Below are positions 16,275 to 26,781 of a DNA stretch of 64,000 bases, one piece after another. The position numbers were made by a program, and so were the translations under genes. Numbering within the stretch: position 1 is the first letter of the stretch; every line of letters begins with the position of its first letter. The stretch is taken from NCBI RefSeq assembly GCF_013167895.1, contig NZ_BLWC01000001.1, forward strand, positions 5,084,001 through 5,148,000. Direction: 5' to 3'. The DNA is from Streptomyces fulvorobeus (GTDB lineage: Bacteria; Actinomycetota; Actinomycetes; Streptomycetales; Streptomycetaceae). Below the pieces are notes generated by a model, which was not told the origin of the DNA, searched no databases, and saw only the letters and a program-made list of their open reading frames with translations.

Positions 16275-18008
16275 ATGGGACGAAAGCTTCAACGGGGTGA
16301 ACACCTGCGGCCGGTTGATCTGGCGCGCGAACACGACCTGTCCACGCAGGCGGTCAGGAATTACGAGGAGGCCGGCATCCTTCCGCCCGCCGGTCGCACC
16401 CCCCACGGCTACCGCACCTACACCTCGCGGCACGCGGCGGCGCTGCGCGCGTTTCTCGCCCTCCTGCCCGGCCACGGCCACCGGACGGCGGCGTCGATCA
16501 TGCGGGCCGTGAACCAGGGCGCAGCCGACGACGCGTACCGCATGATCGACGAGAGCCACGCACAGCTCCTCGACGACCGGCGGACCCTCCACGCCGTGGA
16601 GCGCGCACTGCGCGACCTGGAGCCCGCAGCGGAGCCCGAGGAGACGTCGGGACAGGGCGGCGGCACGTTCATCGGGCCGCTCGCGGGCAGGCTCGGAATC
16701 CGGCCCGCGACGCTGCGCGCCTGGGAGCGCGCCGGGCTGGTCGGCCCGCGCCGCGATCCGCGGACCGGGTACCGGGTCTACGACGAGGCCGACGTACGGG
16801 ATGTCCGGCTCGCCCATCAGCTCAGGCGGGGTGGCTACCTGCTGGAGCAGATCGCCCCGCTGATCAGCCAGGTGCGCGCGGCGGGCGGGCTGGAACCGCT
16901 GGCGGGGGCACTGGGCGACTGGAGCGCCCGGCTCACCGCCAGGGGGCGGGCGATGCTGCGGGGTGCCTCGGAGCTGGAGGCGTATGTGACGCTGACGGCC
17001 GGGCCCCCGGGACGGCGGCCCCGGCCGCCGGGTCCGCCGGGTGACCGCCTCGGCCGGATGGGGCGGAACACCGCGTGTCCGCCGCCGGCAGTGGAGTCGG
17101 CCGCACGTACCCCGGTGACTGACCGGCGAGGACCGGCACGGATGGCAGGGACACGGCGGACGCCGGCCGGCATCGTCCGTATCCGAGGTCTTCGCTGCCG
17201 ATGGTCGTCCCGGCCGGCGACCTCACCTGCCGGAGACCAGCTCGCCCAGGTGGTGCAGCGAGTTGGCGAGATGCCCGGTCCCGAAGGGCGGGAACTGGAG
17301 GTACTCCCGGATGTACTGCGGCACAGCCGACCAGTCGTAGGTGAGCGTGATGTGTGTCCCGGACGGACCGGACGGCGCGAGGTCGTAACGCCAGGTCCAA
17401 CCGCCGAACTCCAGGCTGCCGTCCTCCTTCTCCGTCCCCGTGAGCCAGCCGATGGCGTGCGGCGGGTCGAGCACCTGGACCTTGTTGGCCACCTGGTAGT
17501 CACCGTCCGGATGGTCGGCGTGGTACATGTCCATCCGGAAGATCTGCCCCGCCTCGGTCAGCGGCGCACGGTCGACAGGTTCCTGGACCCAGCCGGTGCC
17601 GTCGATCGCGGCATGGGTCGCCGGGTCCGCCAGTACCGCGAACACCCTGTCGGCGGGCACGGCGACGGTGAGGGTGGCGCTCACGTTCTCCTGGTCCATG
17701 GTGTGCATGCTCCTCGTCATCTCATCTCGGGCCTCCCCGCAGGCGAGGCGGGGGAAGTTCCCGACATGCAGACGACGTGGTGGGGCAGAACTCATCGGTC
17801 GTGCGCGCGGGAGCCGCGCCCGGACCGGTCGTATCGTCTGGAGCGGCCTGATACCGGTCCACGTCCCCGGCCGGCGTTCCGCGGTGCTGGTGAGCCCGGT
17901 GTCCGCTTCTGCCACAAACCGCGCCCGGGCATGACCGCGCGGCGGCGATGTACTAGAGTTATCTCGACATCGAGATATCTGCCGAGGCGTACCGCGGCCG
18001 CCGCCTGA
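16275..18008 (+). CDS. MerR-family regulator with two HTH domains (TioE-like), uncertain 3' end
   Basis: ATG 16275 begins a first MerR HTH (LAREHDLSTQAVRNYEEAGI, HGYRTYTSRHAAALRAFL, about residues 13-65). A second MerR HTH follows after a linker (AGRLGIRPATLRAWERAGLV, TGYRVYDEADVRDV, about 136-190) with its dimerisation helix. The double-HTH layout matches TioE-type regulators of about 240-260 residues. Here the frame stays open to 18008. Beyond about residue 245 the protein is low-complexity, then runs antisense through the SRPBCC gene, so that part is probably not real. A lost stop or a single-base error near 16990-17060 is likely. It probably regulates the divergent esterase gene. Confidence 0.6.
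   Translation: MGRKLQRGEHLRPVDLAREHDLSTQAVRNYEEAGILPPAGRTPHGYRTYTSRHAAALRAFLALLPGHGHRTAASIMRAVNQGAADDAYRMIDESHAQLLDDRRTLHAVERALRDLEPAAEPEETSGQGGGTFIGPLAGRLGIRPATLRAWERAGLVGPRRDPRTGYRVYDEADVRDVRLAHQLRRGGYLLEQIAPLISQVRAAGGLEPLAGALGDWSARLTARGRAMLRGASELEAYVTLTAGPPGRRPRPPGPPGDRLGRMGRNTACPPPAVESAARTPVTDRRGPARMAGTRRTPAGIVRIRGLRCRWSSRPATSPAGDQLAQVVQRVGEMPGPEGRELEVLPDVLRHSRPVVGERDVCPGRTGRREVVTPGPTAELQAAVLLLRPREPADGVRRVEHLDLVGHLVVTVRMVGVVHVHPEDLPRLGQRRTVDRFLDPAGAVDRGMGRRVRQYREHPVGGHGDGEGGAHVLLVHGVHAPRHLISGLPAGEAGEVPDMQTTWWGRTHRSCAREPRPDRSYRLERPDTGPRPRPAFRGAGEPGVRFCHKPRPGMTARRRCTRVISTSRYLPRRTAAAA
17223..17720 (-). CDS. SRPBCC (polyketide cyclase/START-like) family protein
   Basis: 165 residues from ATG 17720 (alternatives at 17708 and 17699; GAGGAG lies 10 bases before the last). 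The helix-grip fold pattern is visible: SATLTVAVPADRVFAVLADP at the N-terminus, GWVQEPV, GQIFRMDMY, the beta strands GGWTWRYDL and THITLTYDWS, and a long C-terminal helix TGHLANSLHHLGELV. Such proteins bind small hydrophobic ligands or act as cyclase/dehydrase-like enzymes; function is not assignable. The gene lies wholly antisense to the doubtful tail of the MerR-type frame; its codon pattern and domain identity make it the genuine one. Confidence 0.78.
   Translation of the reverse strand: MTRSMHTMDQENVSATLTVAVPADRVFAVLADPATHAAIDGTGWVQEPVDRAPLTEAGQIFRMDMYHADHPDGDYQVANKVQVLDPPHAIGWLTGTEKEDGSLEFGGWTWRYDLAPSGPSGTHITLTYDWSAVPQYIREYLQFPPFGTGHLANSLHHLGELVSGR
17960..17977. promoter_or_regulatory. 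Perfect 8-bp palindromic half-sites upstream of acnA
   Basis: TATCTCGA-CA-TCGAGATA, about 155 bases before the aconitase start and also upstream of the SRPBCC gene. The form resembles operators of MarR-type repressors in Streptomyces. The bound regulator is unknown. Confidence 0.5.
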
Positions 18009-18039
18009 TAAGGGTTACCTAACCAATCCTTACCTTAGC
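18009..18039. promoter_or_regulatory. Direct repeat upstream of acnA, weak iron-box resemblance
   Basis: TTACCTAACC (18015-18024) is repeated as TTACCTTAGC (18030-18039), with TAAGG just upstream. The half-site resembles those of the DmdR1/IdeR box (TTAGGTTAGGCTAACCTAA) but lacks the full dyad. Iron control of an Fe-S aconitase would make sense; the match is too loose to assert. Confidence 0.3.
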
Positions 18040-18130
18040 GGATGGCGGGGGCCCTGGGCGGCCACCACGCGGCGCCGGCGCCCCTGAGGCGAGGCGGGGT
18101 AGTACGCGCACATTGAAGAAGGAGACTGTC

Positions 18131-20964
<2,834 letters not shown>

Positions 20965-20986
20965 AGCGCACCGCACACCACCACTG

Positions 20987-21019
20987 AGGGCCGCACCCCG
21001 TCGTAAGGGGTGCGGCCCT
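20987..21019. terminator. acnA terminator
   Basis: 13-bp inverted repeat 20987-20999/21007-21019 with a 7-nt loop, 22 bases after the acnA stop. Confidence 0.85.
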
Positions 21020-21580
21020 TCGGTGTGTCCGGTGCGCCCCTGGCGGGGTCAGCCTGTCCCGTCCCTCCTAATGTTGCCGCTGTCCCACCTGAGCTTGTTC
21101 AGTTCGCAGTTCGTCCCGGGGCATGTTGTCGTTCGCTCGTACACCAGGGCTTGGTGTCCCAGTCCTTCTTGCCGCTCGCTGTCGTTTGGCCCGCTTCGTT
21201 TTCGCTCTCAGGGGCGGTTTACCTGGCGATCCGTTGCTGATCTTGAGGGGTGTGGCTCTCTCATGGACAGCGCTTGTGCGTACGCTCGATGATCGGCCCA
21301 GCGGTTCCTTGAATCCGGGGCCAGTAGGTACAAGCCCTCGGGGGGCACCTGCCGCCCGGTAGAAGTAGCCGTGCAACACGTCTCCACGGGAGTGACACCC
21401 GTGAGGTGCGCAGTGGCATCACGGAGGCAGGCGACACACGCTGGTAGGCGTGGTCCAGCCGTCGTAGGTGACCTGGGAGGCGGTTGCGACGACTTCACCG
21501 ACGTCCGAGCCTCCTCAGACGACCAGGTCAGGCCGAGATTACGCAGGGTCTCAAACGGAACTGCTGATCGCCCTGGAACA
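21020..21580. other. 560-base stretch without a recognisable gene
   Basis: Lies between the acnA terminator and the stop of the NmrA-like gene. Codon bias is poor in all frames, and G+C is lower in 21080-21300. It may be remnant sequence of a lost gene; nothing identifiable remains. Confidence 0.4.
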
Positions 21581-22429
21581 TCATCCGCTGGATCGCATCT
21601 CCCTCTCAAGGAGGGCTCGGAAGGTGCGCGGGGGCCGACCGGTGAGGCGCTGGACGGTGTCGGTGATGCAGTCCTCCGCCCCTTCGGCGATGGCACGGTC
21701 CATGCCGGCCAGCATTGCGGCGAACTCCACCGGCACCTGCGTCGTGAGGCGGTCGCGCATCTGCTCGTAGGACAGGCGGCGGTGGACCACGGGCCGACCG
21801 GTGAACTCGGTGATGACCGCGGCGATGTCGTCGTGGCTGAGTGCCTCGGGTCCGGTGAGGACGAGATCGGTGTTGGGGGCTAGCTCGTCGGTTAGAGCGC
21901 GCACGGCGACGGCCGCGATGTCCTCGGCGTCGACGAAGCCGACTTGACCGCTCGCAGTGGCGGTCCAGATGATGCCCTCGTCCCGGATGCTGCGAGCGTG
22001 CGCGTGCGTGCCGGTGAAGTTCTGCATGAACCACGAGGGGCGCAGTACCGCCCACTGTCCGAAGAGATCGGGCAGGGCCTGGTGCACCGTTCCCACCGCC
22101 GGGCCGCCCTCGGGGATGGCCGAGGAGCTCAGCAGCACCGCGCGGTGCACGCCGGCGGTGCGGGCCTGATGGAGGAACGGCAGCATGGTCGCCGCGGGGT
22201 CGGAGTCGCCCAGGGGCGGTATGAGGTAGACGCGGTCGACGCCATCGAGGGCGGCCGCGTGGGTGGCGGGGTCGTACCAGTCGAAGGGGACCGGCTCGGC
22301 GCCGGCGACCGGGGTGGCCCGGCGGCTGGCGGCTTTGACGCGGTGGCCCGCGGCCGTCAGCTGTGCGGCGGTGCGGCTTCCGGTCGTGCCGGTGGCGCCG
22401 ATGACCAGAGTGGTGCCGGCGGTGGTCAT
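21581..22429 (-). CDS. NmrA/atypical SDR family NAD(P)-binding protein
   Basis: 282 residues from ATG 22429. The start overlaps the stop of the SnoaL-like gene (ATGA), so the two are coupled. A Rossmann dinucleotide motif TLVIGATGTTGSRTAAQL lies at the N-terminus, followed by HRVKAASRR (NADP-favouring Arg residues after beta-2), VDRVYLIPPL and HRAVLLSSSAIPEGG, where the SDR active-site Ser/Tyr are replaced as in NmrA-like proteins. The C-terminal LSYEQMRDRL/MLAGMDRAIAEG region fits quinone-reductase- or redox-sensor-like atypical SDRs. It probably belongs to a TetR-controlled detoxification operon with its two neighbours. Confidence 0.85.
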   Translation of the reverse strand: MTTAGTTLVIGATGTTGSRTAAQLTAAGHRVKAASRRATPVAGAEPVPFDWYDPATHAAALDGVDRVYLIPPLGDSDPAATMLPFLHQARTAGVHRAVLLSSSAIPEGGPAVGTVHQALPDLFGQWAVLRPSWFMQNFTGTHAHARSIRDEGIIWTATASGQVGFVDAEDIAAVAVRALTDELAPNTDLVLTGPEALSHDDIAAVITEFTGRPVVHRRLSYEQMRDRLTTQVPVEFAAMLAGMDRAIAEGAEDCITDTVQRLTGRPPRTFRALLEREMRSSG

Positions 22430-22850
22430 CGGCTGCTCCCGGTGAAGTCGGTGCCGGGTTCCTGGACGGCGAGGGGGTTCCAGTAGTCGCGGTAGGAGGT
22501 GATGTGCCCGTCTCGAACGGTCACAACGGCGATGTAGGTCATGTCGAAGGGAGCGTCGCTCTCCACCAGGCGGCCGACGCCGCGCATCTCGACCACGATG
22601 ATCTGTGGATCGGTGGTCTGGTGGATCCGCAGGTCGGGGAAGTCGTGCAGGTCGATGTGGTCGGGGTAGTGGCGCATGTAGGCGGCGATGGCCTCCTTGC
22701 CCTCCAGACGCCGGGGCCAGCCGTCGGGGCGAAGGGGAACTCCATGAGGCCGCCCTCGGCCCACAGGGCAACCCACGCGGCAATGTCCTTGTCGAGCAGC
22801 AGTCGCAGGCTGTGGCGGTATAGATCCGCCGGAGAGATCGATGCGGACAT
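22426..22850 (-). CDS. SnoaL-like/nuclear transport factor 2-like protein, apparent frameshift
   Basis: Start ATG 22850 with GGAGGA 8 bases upstream. Residues run MSASISPADLYRHSLRLLL then AAWVALWAEGGLMEFPFAP. The frame then shifts near 22724-22729; one added G gives FAPDGWPRRLEGKEAI and the rest (YMRHYPDHI, VEMRGVGRLVESDAPFDMTY, VRDGHITSYRDYWNPLAV) is a normal SnoaL/ketosteroid-isomerase-like cone, about 141 residues in total. Members act as small isomerases, cyclases or ligand-binding proteins. It is first in the operon with the NmrA-like gene and lies behind the two TetR-type operators. Confidence 0.8.
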
Positions 22851-22873
22851 GGGTATCCTCCAGTCATAGAATC

Positions 22874-22914
22874 CGGACCCTAGGTCCGCTTAGACGATAT
22901 GGACCACGGGTCCG
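22874..22914. promoter_or_regulatory. Tandem operators of the adjacent TetR regulator
   Basis: Two copies of GGACC-N3-GGTCC (22875-22887 and 22901-22913, each flanked by a further G on the right) lie 26 bp centre to centre in the short divergent promoter region between the SnoaL/NmrA operon and the tetR gene. The spacing puts both on nearly the same helix face. This is what an autoregulatory TetR-family operator pair should look like. Confidence 0.75.
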
Positions 22915-22936
22915 TTTTGCAAATGGAAGGAGCGGC

Positions 22937-23548
22937 ATGCCCGAACGCCAGTCGTCTCGCAAGGACGCCATCCGCAACCGAGAGGCCGTGCTCGCGGCCG
23001 CCGACGCCCTCTTCACTCGCCGCGAGAGTCCCGAGGACGTCACCATGACCGACGTCGCGGCAGCGGCCGGCGTCGGCAAGGGCACGCTCTTCCGGGCCTT
23101 CGGCAATCGCGCCGGGCTGCTCCGCGCGCTGTACGAGGCACGGCTCGAACCGATCAGGCAGGCCGTTGAGACCGGCCCACCACCCCTGGGGCCGGCGACC
23201 CCACCGCGGGATCGCGTACCCGCCCTGCTCGATGCCATCCTGTGCTTCAAACTCGACAACCGGCGCCTCGCGCTGGCTTTGGAGGAAGGCGGGAGCAGCA
23301 GCCCGTACCAGGCGGAGCACTACGAGCGGTGGCACAGCCTGCTCCGAGCCGTACTGGAGCAGATCCCCGGCCTGACCGACAGCGACTTCACCACCCACGC
23401 CCTGCTCGCCGCCACACGAGCCGACCTCGTCGAGCACCTGGCCGGAGAAGAGCGCATTCCGCGGGAAAAAATGCGGGCACAGTTGGCGAACTTCGCCACC
23501 AGAGTCCTGGCCTCCGGTCCACTGCAAGGGTTGACCTCCGAGGAGTGA
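22937..23548 (+). CDS. TetR/AcrR family transcriptional regulator
   Basis: 203 residues from ATG 22937, with GGAAGGA 5 bases upstream. The N-terminal HTH (about 10-57) reads NREAVLAAADALFTRR, VTMTDVAAAAGVGKGTLFRAFGN. The C-terminal ligand domain contains LALALEEGGSSSPYQAEHYERWHSLL and ends LASGPLQGL, as in the SACE_7040-type group. It is divergent from an NmrA-like/SnoaL-like operon, with two near-identical palindromes between. It very probably represses that operon and itself, and is released by an unknown small ligand. Confidence 0.9.
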   Translation: MPERQSSRKDAIRNREAVLAAADALFTRRESPEDVTMTDVAAAAGVGKGTLFRAFGNRAGLLRALYEARLEPIRQAVETGPPPLGPATPPRDRVPALLDAILCFKLDNRRLALALEEGGSSSPYQAEHYERWHSLLRAVLEQIPGLTDSDFTTHALLAATRADLVEHLAGEERIPREKMRAQLANFATRVLASGPLQGLTSEE

Positions 23549-23685
23549 TCGAGGATCGGGCGAGTCCTTGATCAGCGAAGCCTCGCAAACGAGCGACAAC
23601 GAAGGTTGGGACGGCTGCACACGCATAACTCTGGGCGACAACGTCTCCTGGGATTTCGTGCACTGCGGTCTTCACCGTGATTTGC

Positions 23686-24315
23686 CTACCCCCTGGTCAC
23701 CGAGGCGCGGGGCGAGAATGTCGAACGGGACGGGACACAGCCGGCCGACGCGGTCCGCAGCACCTCGGTGATCCGGCACTTCACGTCGCCCGGGGCCACT
23801 TCGAGACCCTGCGCCTTCTTCTTCGCGCTCTGCCCCGGTGCGAGGCCGAGCACGCCGACGATCCCGTCCGCCACCCGGGTGCCGTCCTGGTCCACGAACT
23901 CCACGGTCACGACGTAGTCCGCCGCGCTCCCGGAGCCGTTCACTATCTCCATCCCGGCGGCCGGCCACGCGGTCAGCGAGTCCACGGTGCACGCGGAGAT
24001 CCGGACGTCCTCCTCCGCCTCCGTGCCGGTGGGTGCGGGAGACGGAGGGGGCACGGGCTCCTGACCGGGCAGGGCCTCTCCCGAGGAGTACGGACCCGGC
24101 CCCGGGGACGAGCCCATGACGGCCTGCCCCGCGAAGTAGAGCAGCGTTCCCAGGAGCGCCAGAGTGAGCACCCCGCCTCCCACGGAGAGCGCGACGACCA
24201 GCCCCGCACCGCTCTTGCGCGGCGGGGGACCCCCATCCCAGCCGGGCGGCGCCGGCCACGGCGGCTGCTGATGCCGGTGGGGCGGCGATGGCGGTGGCGG
24301 AAAGTTGTCGGACAT
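23686..24315 (-). CDS. Proline-rich single-pass membrane protein with extracytoplasmic domain
   Basis: 209 residues; start ATG 24315 with GGGGGA upstream. Residues 1-33 are rich in Pro, His and Gly (PPPPSPPHRHQQPP). One transmembrane helix follows (about 38-62, GLVVALSVGGGVLTLALLGT), then a Pro/Ser linker and an extracytoplasmic beta-rich domain. That domain runs from about 103 (VRISACTVDS) through MEIVNGSGSAADYVVTVEFVD to VKCRITEVLR, a FxLYD-like pattern with two Cys that may pair. Such proteins are common in Streptomyces and have no known function. It is convergent with the tetR gene, and no operon partner is evident. Confidence 0.7.
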   Translation of the reverse strand: MSDNFPPPPSPPHRHQQPPWPAPPGWDGGPPPRKSGAGLVVALSVGGGVLTLALLGTLLYFAGQAVMGSSPGPGPYSSGEALPGQEPVPPPSPAPTGTEAEEDVRISACTVDSLTAWPAAGMEIVNGSGSAADYVVTVEFVDQDGTRVADGIVGVLGLAPGQSAKKKAQGLEVAPGDVKCRITEVLRTASAGCVPSRSTFSPRASVTRG

Positions 24316-24531
24316 GAGGTCCCCCAGGAAAAGGTGCAGGCAGGACCCCTACGGTAGGTGACTGGCGCTTGAGGCCCCGCACGGATTCCGCCGACGGCAT
24401 GGGGGATCATCCAGCGCCGCGCGGGCGTGCCGCAGGGGGGGTCGGGCGACGTCCATCCGCGAGTGCGATCGTTGGCCCGCGCGTTCGCACCCGCGACAAC
24501 CGCGTCACCGATACGAGAGAGCGGAGCGACC

Positions 24532-25158
24532 ATGGGCGAGCTGATCCTGATCCGGCACGGGGAGACCGAGTGGTCCCGGTCCGGGCAGCACACGAGTCAC
24601 ACCGATCTGCCGTTGACCGAGCTCGGGGAGCGGCAGGCGAGGGCGCTCGTCCCCCTGCTCGCGGAGAGCCGGATCGGAACCGTGCTGACCAGCCCGTACC
24701 TCCGTGCCCGCCGCACCGCCGAGCTGGCCGGGCTGCCGTCGCCCCGCGAGGCGCCTGACCTGCACGAGTGGGACTACGGGGCGTACGAGGGTGTGACCAC
24801 GGTCGAGATCCGGCGTACGCGCCCCGACTGGAACCTGTGGACCGACGGTGTGGCGCCCGGACCGGCGGAGCATCCCGGCGAGACGCCCGAGGAGGTGGGC
24901 GCACGGGCGGACCGGGTGCTGGCGCGGGTGGGGGAGGAGGCGTCGCGGCTCGGGGACGCGGACATCGTCCTGGTGGCGCACTCCCACTTCCTGCGGGTGC
25001 TCACGGCCCGCTATCTGCGGCTGACCCCCGCGAGCGGGGAGCTGTTCCAGCTGGCCACGGGGGCGGTCTCCCGGCTCGGTACGGAACACGGCAAGCCGGT
25101 CATCAAGGCACTCAACATGGCGTTGCCGGAGCGGCTGTTCGAGGCGGTGCGGGTCTGA
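24532..25158 (+). CDS. Histidine phosphatase family protein (phosphoglycerate mutase-like)
   Basis: 208 residues from ATG 24532 (GGAG 5 bases upstream). The RHGE motif with the phosphorylated His is LIRHGETEWSRSG at residues 6-18. The supporting Arg is in SPYLRARRTAELAG, the proton-donor Glu region is HEWDYGAYEG, and the second His is in VLVAHSHFLRVL. Family members act on sugar phosphates, cofactors or nucleotides; the long C-terminal half (GAVSRLGTEHGKPVIKALN) is typical of the phosphoglycerate mutase-like actinobacterial group. Substrate is not deducible. It is monocistronic and convergent with the sortase gene. Confidence 0.88.
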   Translation: MGELILIRHGETEWSRSGQHTSHTDLPLTELGERQARALVPLLAESRIGTVLTSPYLRARRTAELAGLPSPREAPDLHEWDYGAYEGVTTVEIRRTRPDWNLWTDGVAPGPAEHPGETPEEVGARADRVLARVGEEASRLGDADIVLVAHSHFLRVLTARYLRLTPASGELFQLATGAVSRLGTEHGKPVIKALNMALPERLFEAVRV

Positions 25159-25189
25159 GCGAGCGGCGACCCGGCCCGGTCGTGCGGGT

Positions 25190-25219
25190 GGCCGGTACCT
25201 TGTCCCCGAGGTACCGGCC
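25190..25219. terminator. Bidirectional terminator
   Basis: Perfect 11-bp inverted repeat 25190-25200/25209-25219, loop 8, between the convergent phosphatase and sortase genes. Confidence 0.8.
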
Positions 25220-25236
25220 CGGACCGTGCGCGGCTC

Positions 25237-25947
25237 TCAGGCCGCCTTCCCCAGTGCGGTGAGGTGGGCGAAGACCACCACGTTCGCCGAGTAGCCGGCC
25301 TTCGCGTCGAAACGCCCGCCGCAGGTGAGCAGCCGGAGTTCGGGCCGTCCGGTCTCCCCGTACACCTTGTCGTCGGGGAACTTGTCCTTCGTGTACGTCT
25401 TCACCGCGTCGACCGTGAACACCGCGGTCCTGCGGTCCGCCCGCACCACGTTCACCTTGTCGCCCCGGCGCAGCGCGTTGAGGTTGAGGAAGATGGCGGG
25501 GCCGGTCCTGGTGTCCCGGTGGCCCACGAGCAGGGCCGTGCCGTCCTCACCGGGCGAGGGCCCCCTCTCGTACCAGCCCGTCAGCTTCGGCTTGCTCAAC
25601 GGCGGAGCCTTGAGCCGGCCCTTCGCGTCGAGACCGAGTCCGGTGACCGGTGCCTCGATGAAGATGGCGGGAATGGTGACCTTCAGAGGACGGGAGGGCA
25701 CCAGGGGGGCGTGCGAGGCCGGCACGTGTTCCCCCGGCGTGTGCGGTGCCCGTCGGAACGGCTCCCGCCCGCCGCCCGCGGCGTCGCTGCCGCGGGCGGC
25801 GGTGCCCGACGGGGTGTCCTCGGAGTCCGAGGACACCCAGACGATGCCGGTCACCAGTGAGAACGTCACGCACAGCGTCATGGTGAGACGGCATGCGCGG
25901 GTCGGTCCTCGTCGTCGCCGTCGGCAGCGGGCGTTACGCCTCGCCAC
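25237..25947 (-). CDS. Class F-type sortase
   Basis: 236 residues from the GTG at 25947, which overlaps the stop of the upstream surface-protein gene; an internal ATG at 25881 gives 214. An Arg-rich cytoplasmic N-terminus precedes one membrane anchor (LCVTFSLVTGIVWVS). The sortase barrel follows: IPAIFIEAPV, LVGHRDTRTGPAIF with the catalytic His, and RLLTCGGRFD with the catalytic Cys. The C-terminal strand YSANVVVFA does not show the catalytic Arg at the place I would expect, so that residue should be checked. It is expected to be a wall-side transpeptidase. The gene directly upstream encodes the obvious candidate substrate. Confidence 0.85.
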   Translation of the reverse strand: MARRNARCRRRRRGPTRACRLTMTLCVTFSLVTGIVWVSSDSEDTPSGTAARGSDAAGGGREPFRRAPHTPGEHVPASHAPLVPSRPLKVTIPAIFIEAPVTGLGLDAKGRLKAPPLSKPKLTGWYERGPSPGEDGTALLVGHRDTRTGPAIFLNLNALRRGDKVNVVRADRRTAVFTVDAVKTYTKDKFPDDKVYGETGRPELRLLTCGGRFDAKAGYSANVVVFAHLTALGKAA

Positions 25948-26551
25948 GGGCACGGCGGCGGGCGGACCGGCGGACCATGACCAGGCCCGCGAGGCCGACG
26001 CCGCCGGCGGCGAGTGCCGCGGTGGTGCCGGCGTCCGAGTCGCTCTCCGACGAGCTGACGGGCTCCATCTCCGGCACACCGCCGCCGCCCGCGGGGACCG
26101 TGCCGATCGGCTTGCTGCCGCCGTGCCCGCGCCTGGGGCACTCGACCTTGAAGCTCTTCTGCTTCGGACCCGCCGGGACGGCGAACTCCAGTTTGTACGT
26201 GCCCTCGGGGAGCAGGTACGCCTGGCTGCGCGCACTGCCGTTGATGAGCGGAAGGGTGGCCAGCAGGGTGTTGCCCGGGGGCACGGTCGGGGGCTGCTCG
26301 GTGATCGTCCAGGCGACCGAGGGCAACGACTCGAAGTTGTTCGCCACGAGTACGAACTTGCAGACCGAGACGCCTTCGCGGTCACCGGGCGAGTGCCAGC
26401 GGACCGAGCGGATGTCGATGTCACCGCTGTCGCCGGGAACGGCGTAGGCGGCCGGGGCGCCGGCCAGGGTGGCGCCGGCGACCGCGACCGCGGCGGCCAC
26501 CCTGGCCCCCGTGCGGACGCGGCGGGAGCGGAAGGAAGTGGACATGCGCAT
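25934..26551 (-). CDS. Secreted, membrane-anchored surface protein, partner of the sortase
   Basis: 205 residues from ATG 26551 (GAAGGAG 6 bases upstream). The signal peptide ends at AGAPAAYA. A beta-rich domain with two Cys (SVCKFVLVANNF, FKVECPRRG) follows, then a Gly/Pro linker, a Ser/Asp-rich stretch (SSSESDSDAG), a C-terminal hydrophobic helix (TTAALAAGGVGLAGLVMV) and an Arg-rich tail (RRSARRRARGEA). That end has the architecture of a sortase substrate, but no LPXTG or LAXTG pentapeptide precedes the helix. It may therefore stay membrane-anchored or use a divergent motif. The stop overlaps the sortase start, so the pair is co-expressed. Confidence 0.8.
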   Translation of the reverse strand: MRMSTSFRSRRVRTGARVAAAVAVAGATLAGAPAAYAVPGDSGDIDIRSVRWHSPGDREGVSVCKFVLVANNFESLPSVAWTITEQPPTVPPGNTLLATLPLINGSARSQAYLLPEGTYKLEFAVPAGPKQKSFKVECPRRGHGGSKPIGTVPAGGGGVPEMEPVSSSESDSDAGTTAALAAGGVGLAGLVMVRRSARRRARGEA

Positions 26552-26713
26552 GAAGGGCTCCTTCAAGCCGAGATGATTGTCGTACTGATCACCTGATCGC
26601 CTAAGAGATGCCACGAATCGCCGCAAAAGTCAGATAAGACACGAGAACGGGCCAGAAGTGCCCTGTTCGGCCGACAGGGCGGGAGGGGAAACGGCCCGTA
26701 CGGGCCGGAAACG

Positions 26714-26758
26714 ACGGGGTGCCCCTTCCGGCAGACCTCACCGGAAGGGGCACCCCGT
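26714..26758. terminator. GH92 gene terminator
   Basis: Perfect 18-bp inverted repeat 26714-26731/26741-26758, loop 9, beginning 23 bases beyond the GH92 stop on the minus strand. Confidence 0.88.
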
Positions 26759-26781
26759 ACATCAGTTGAGCGTTCAACCCG

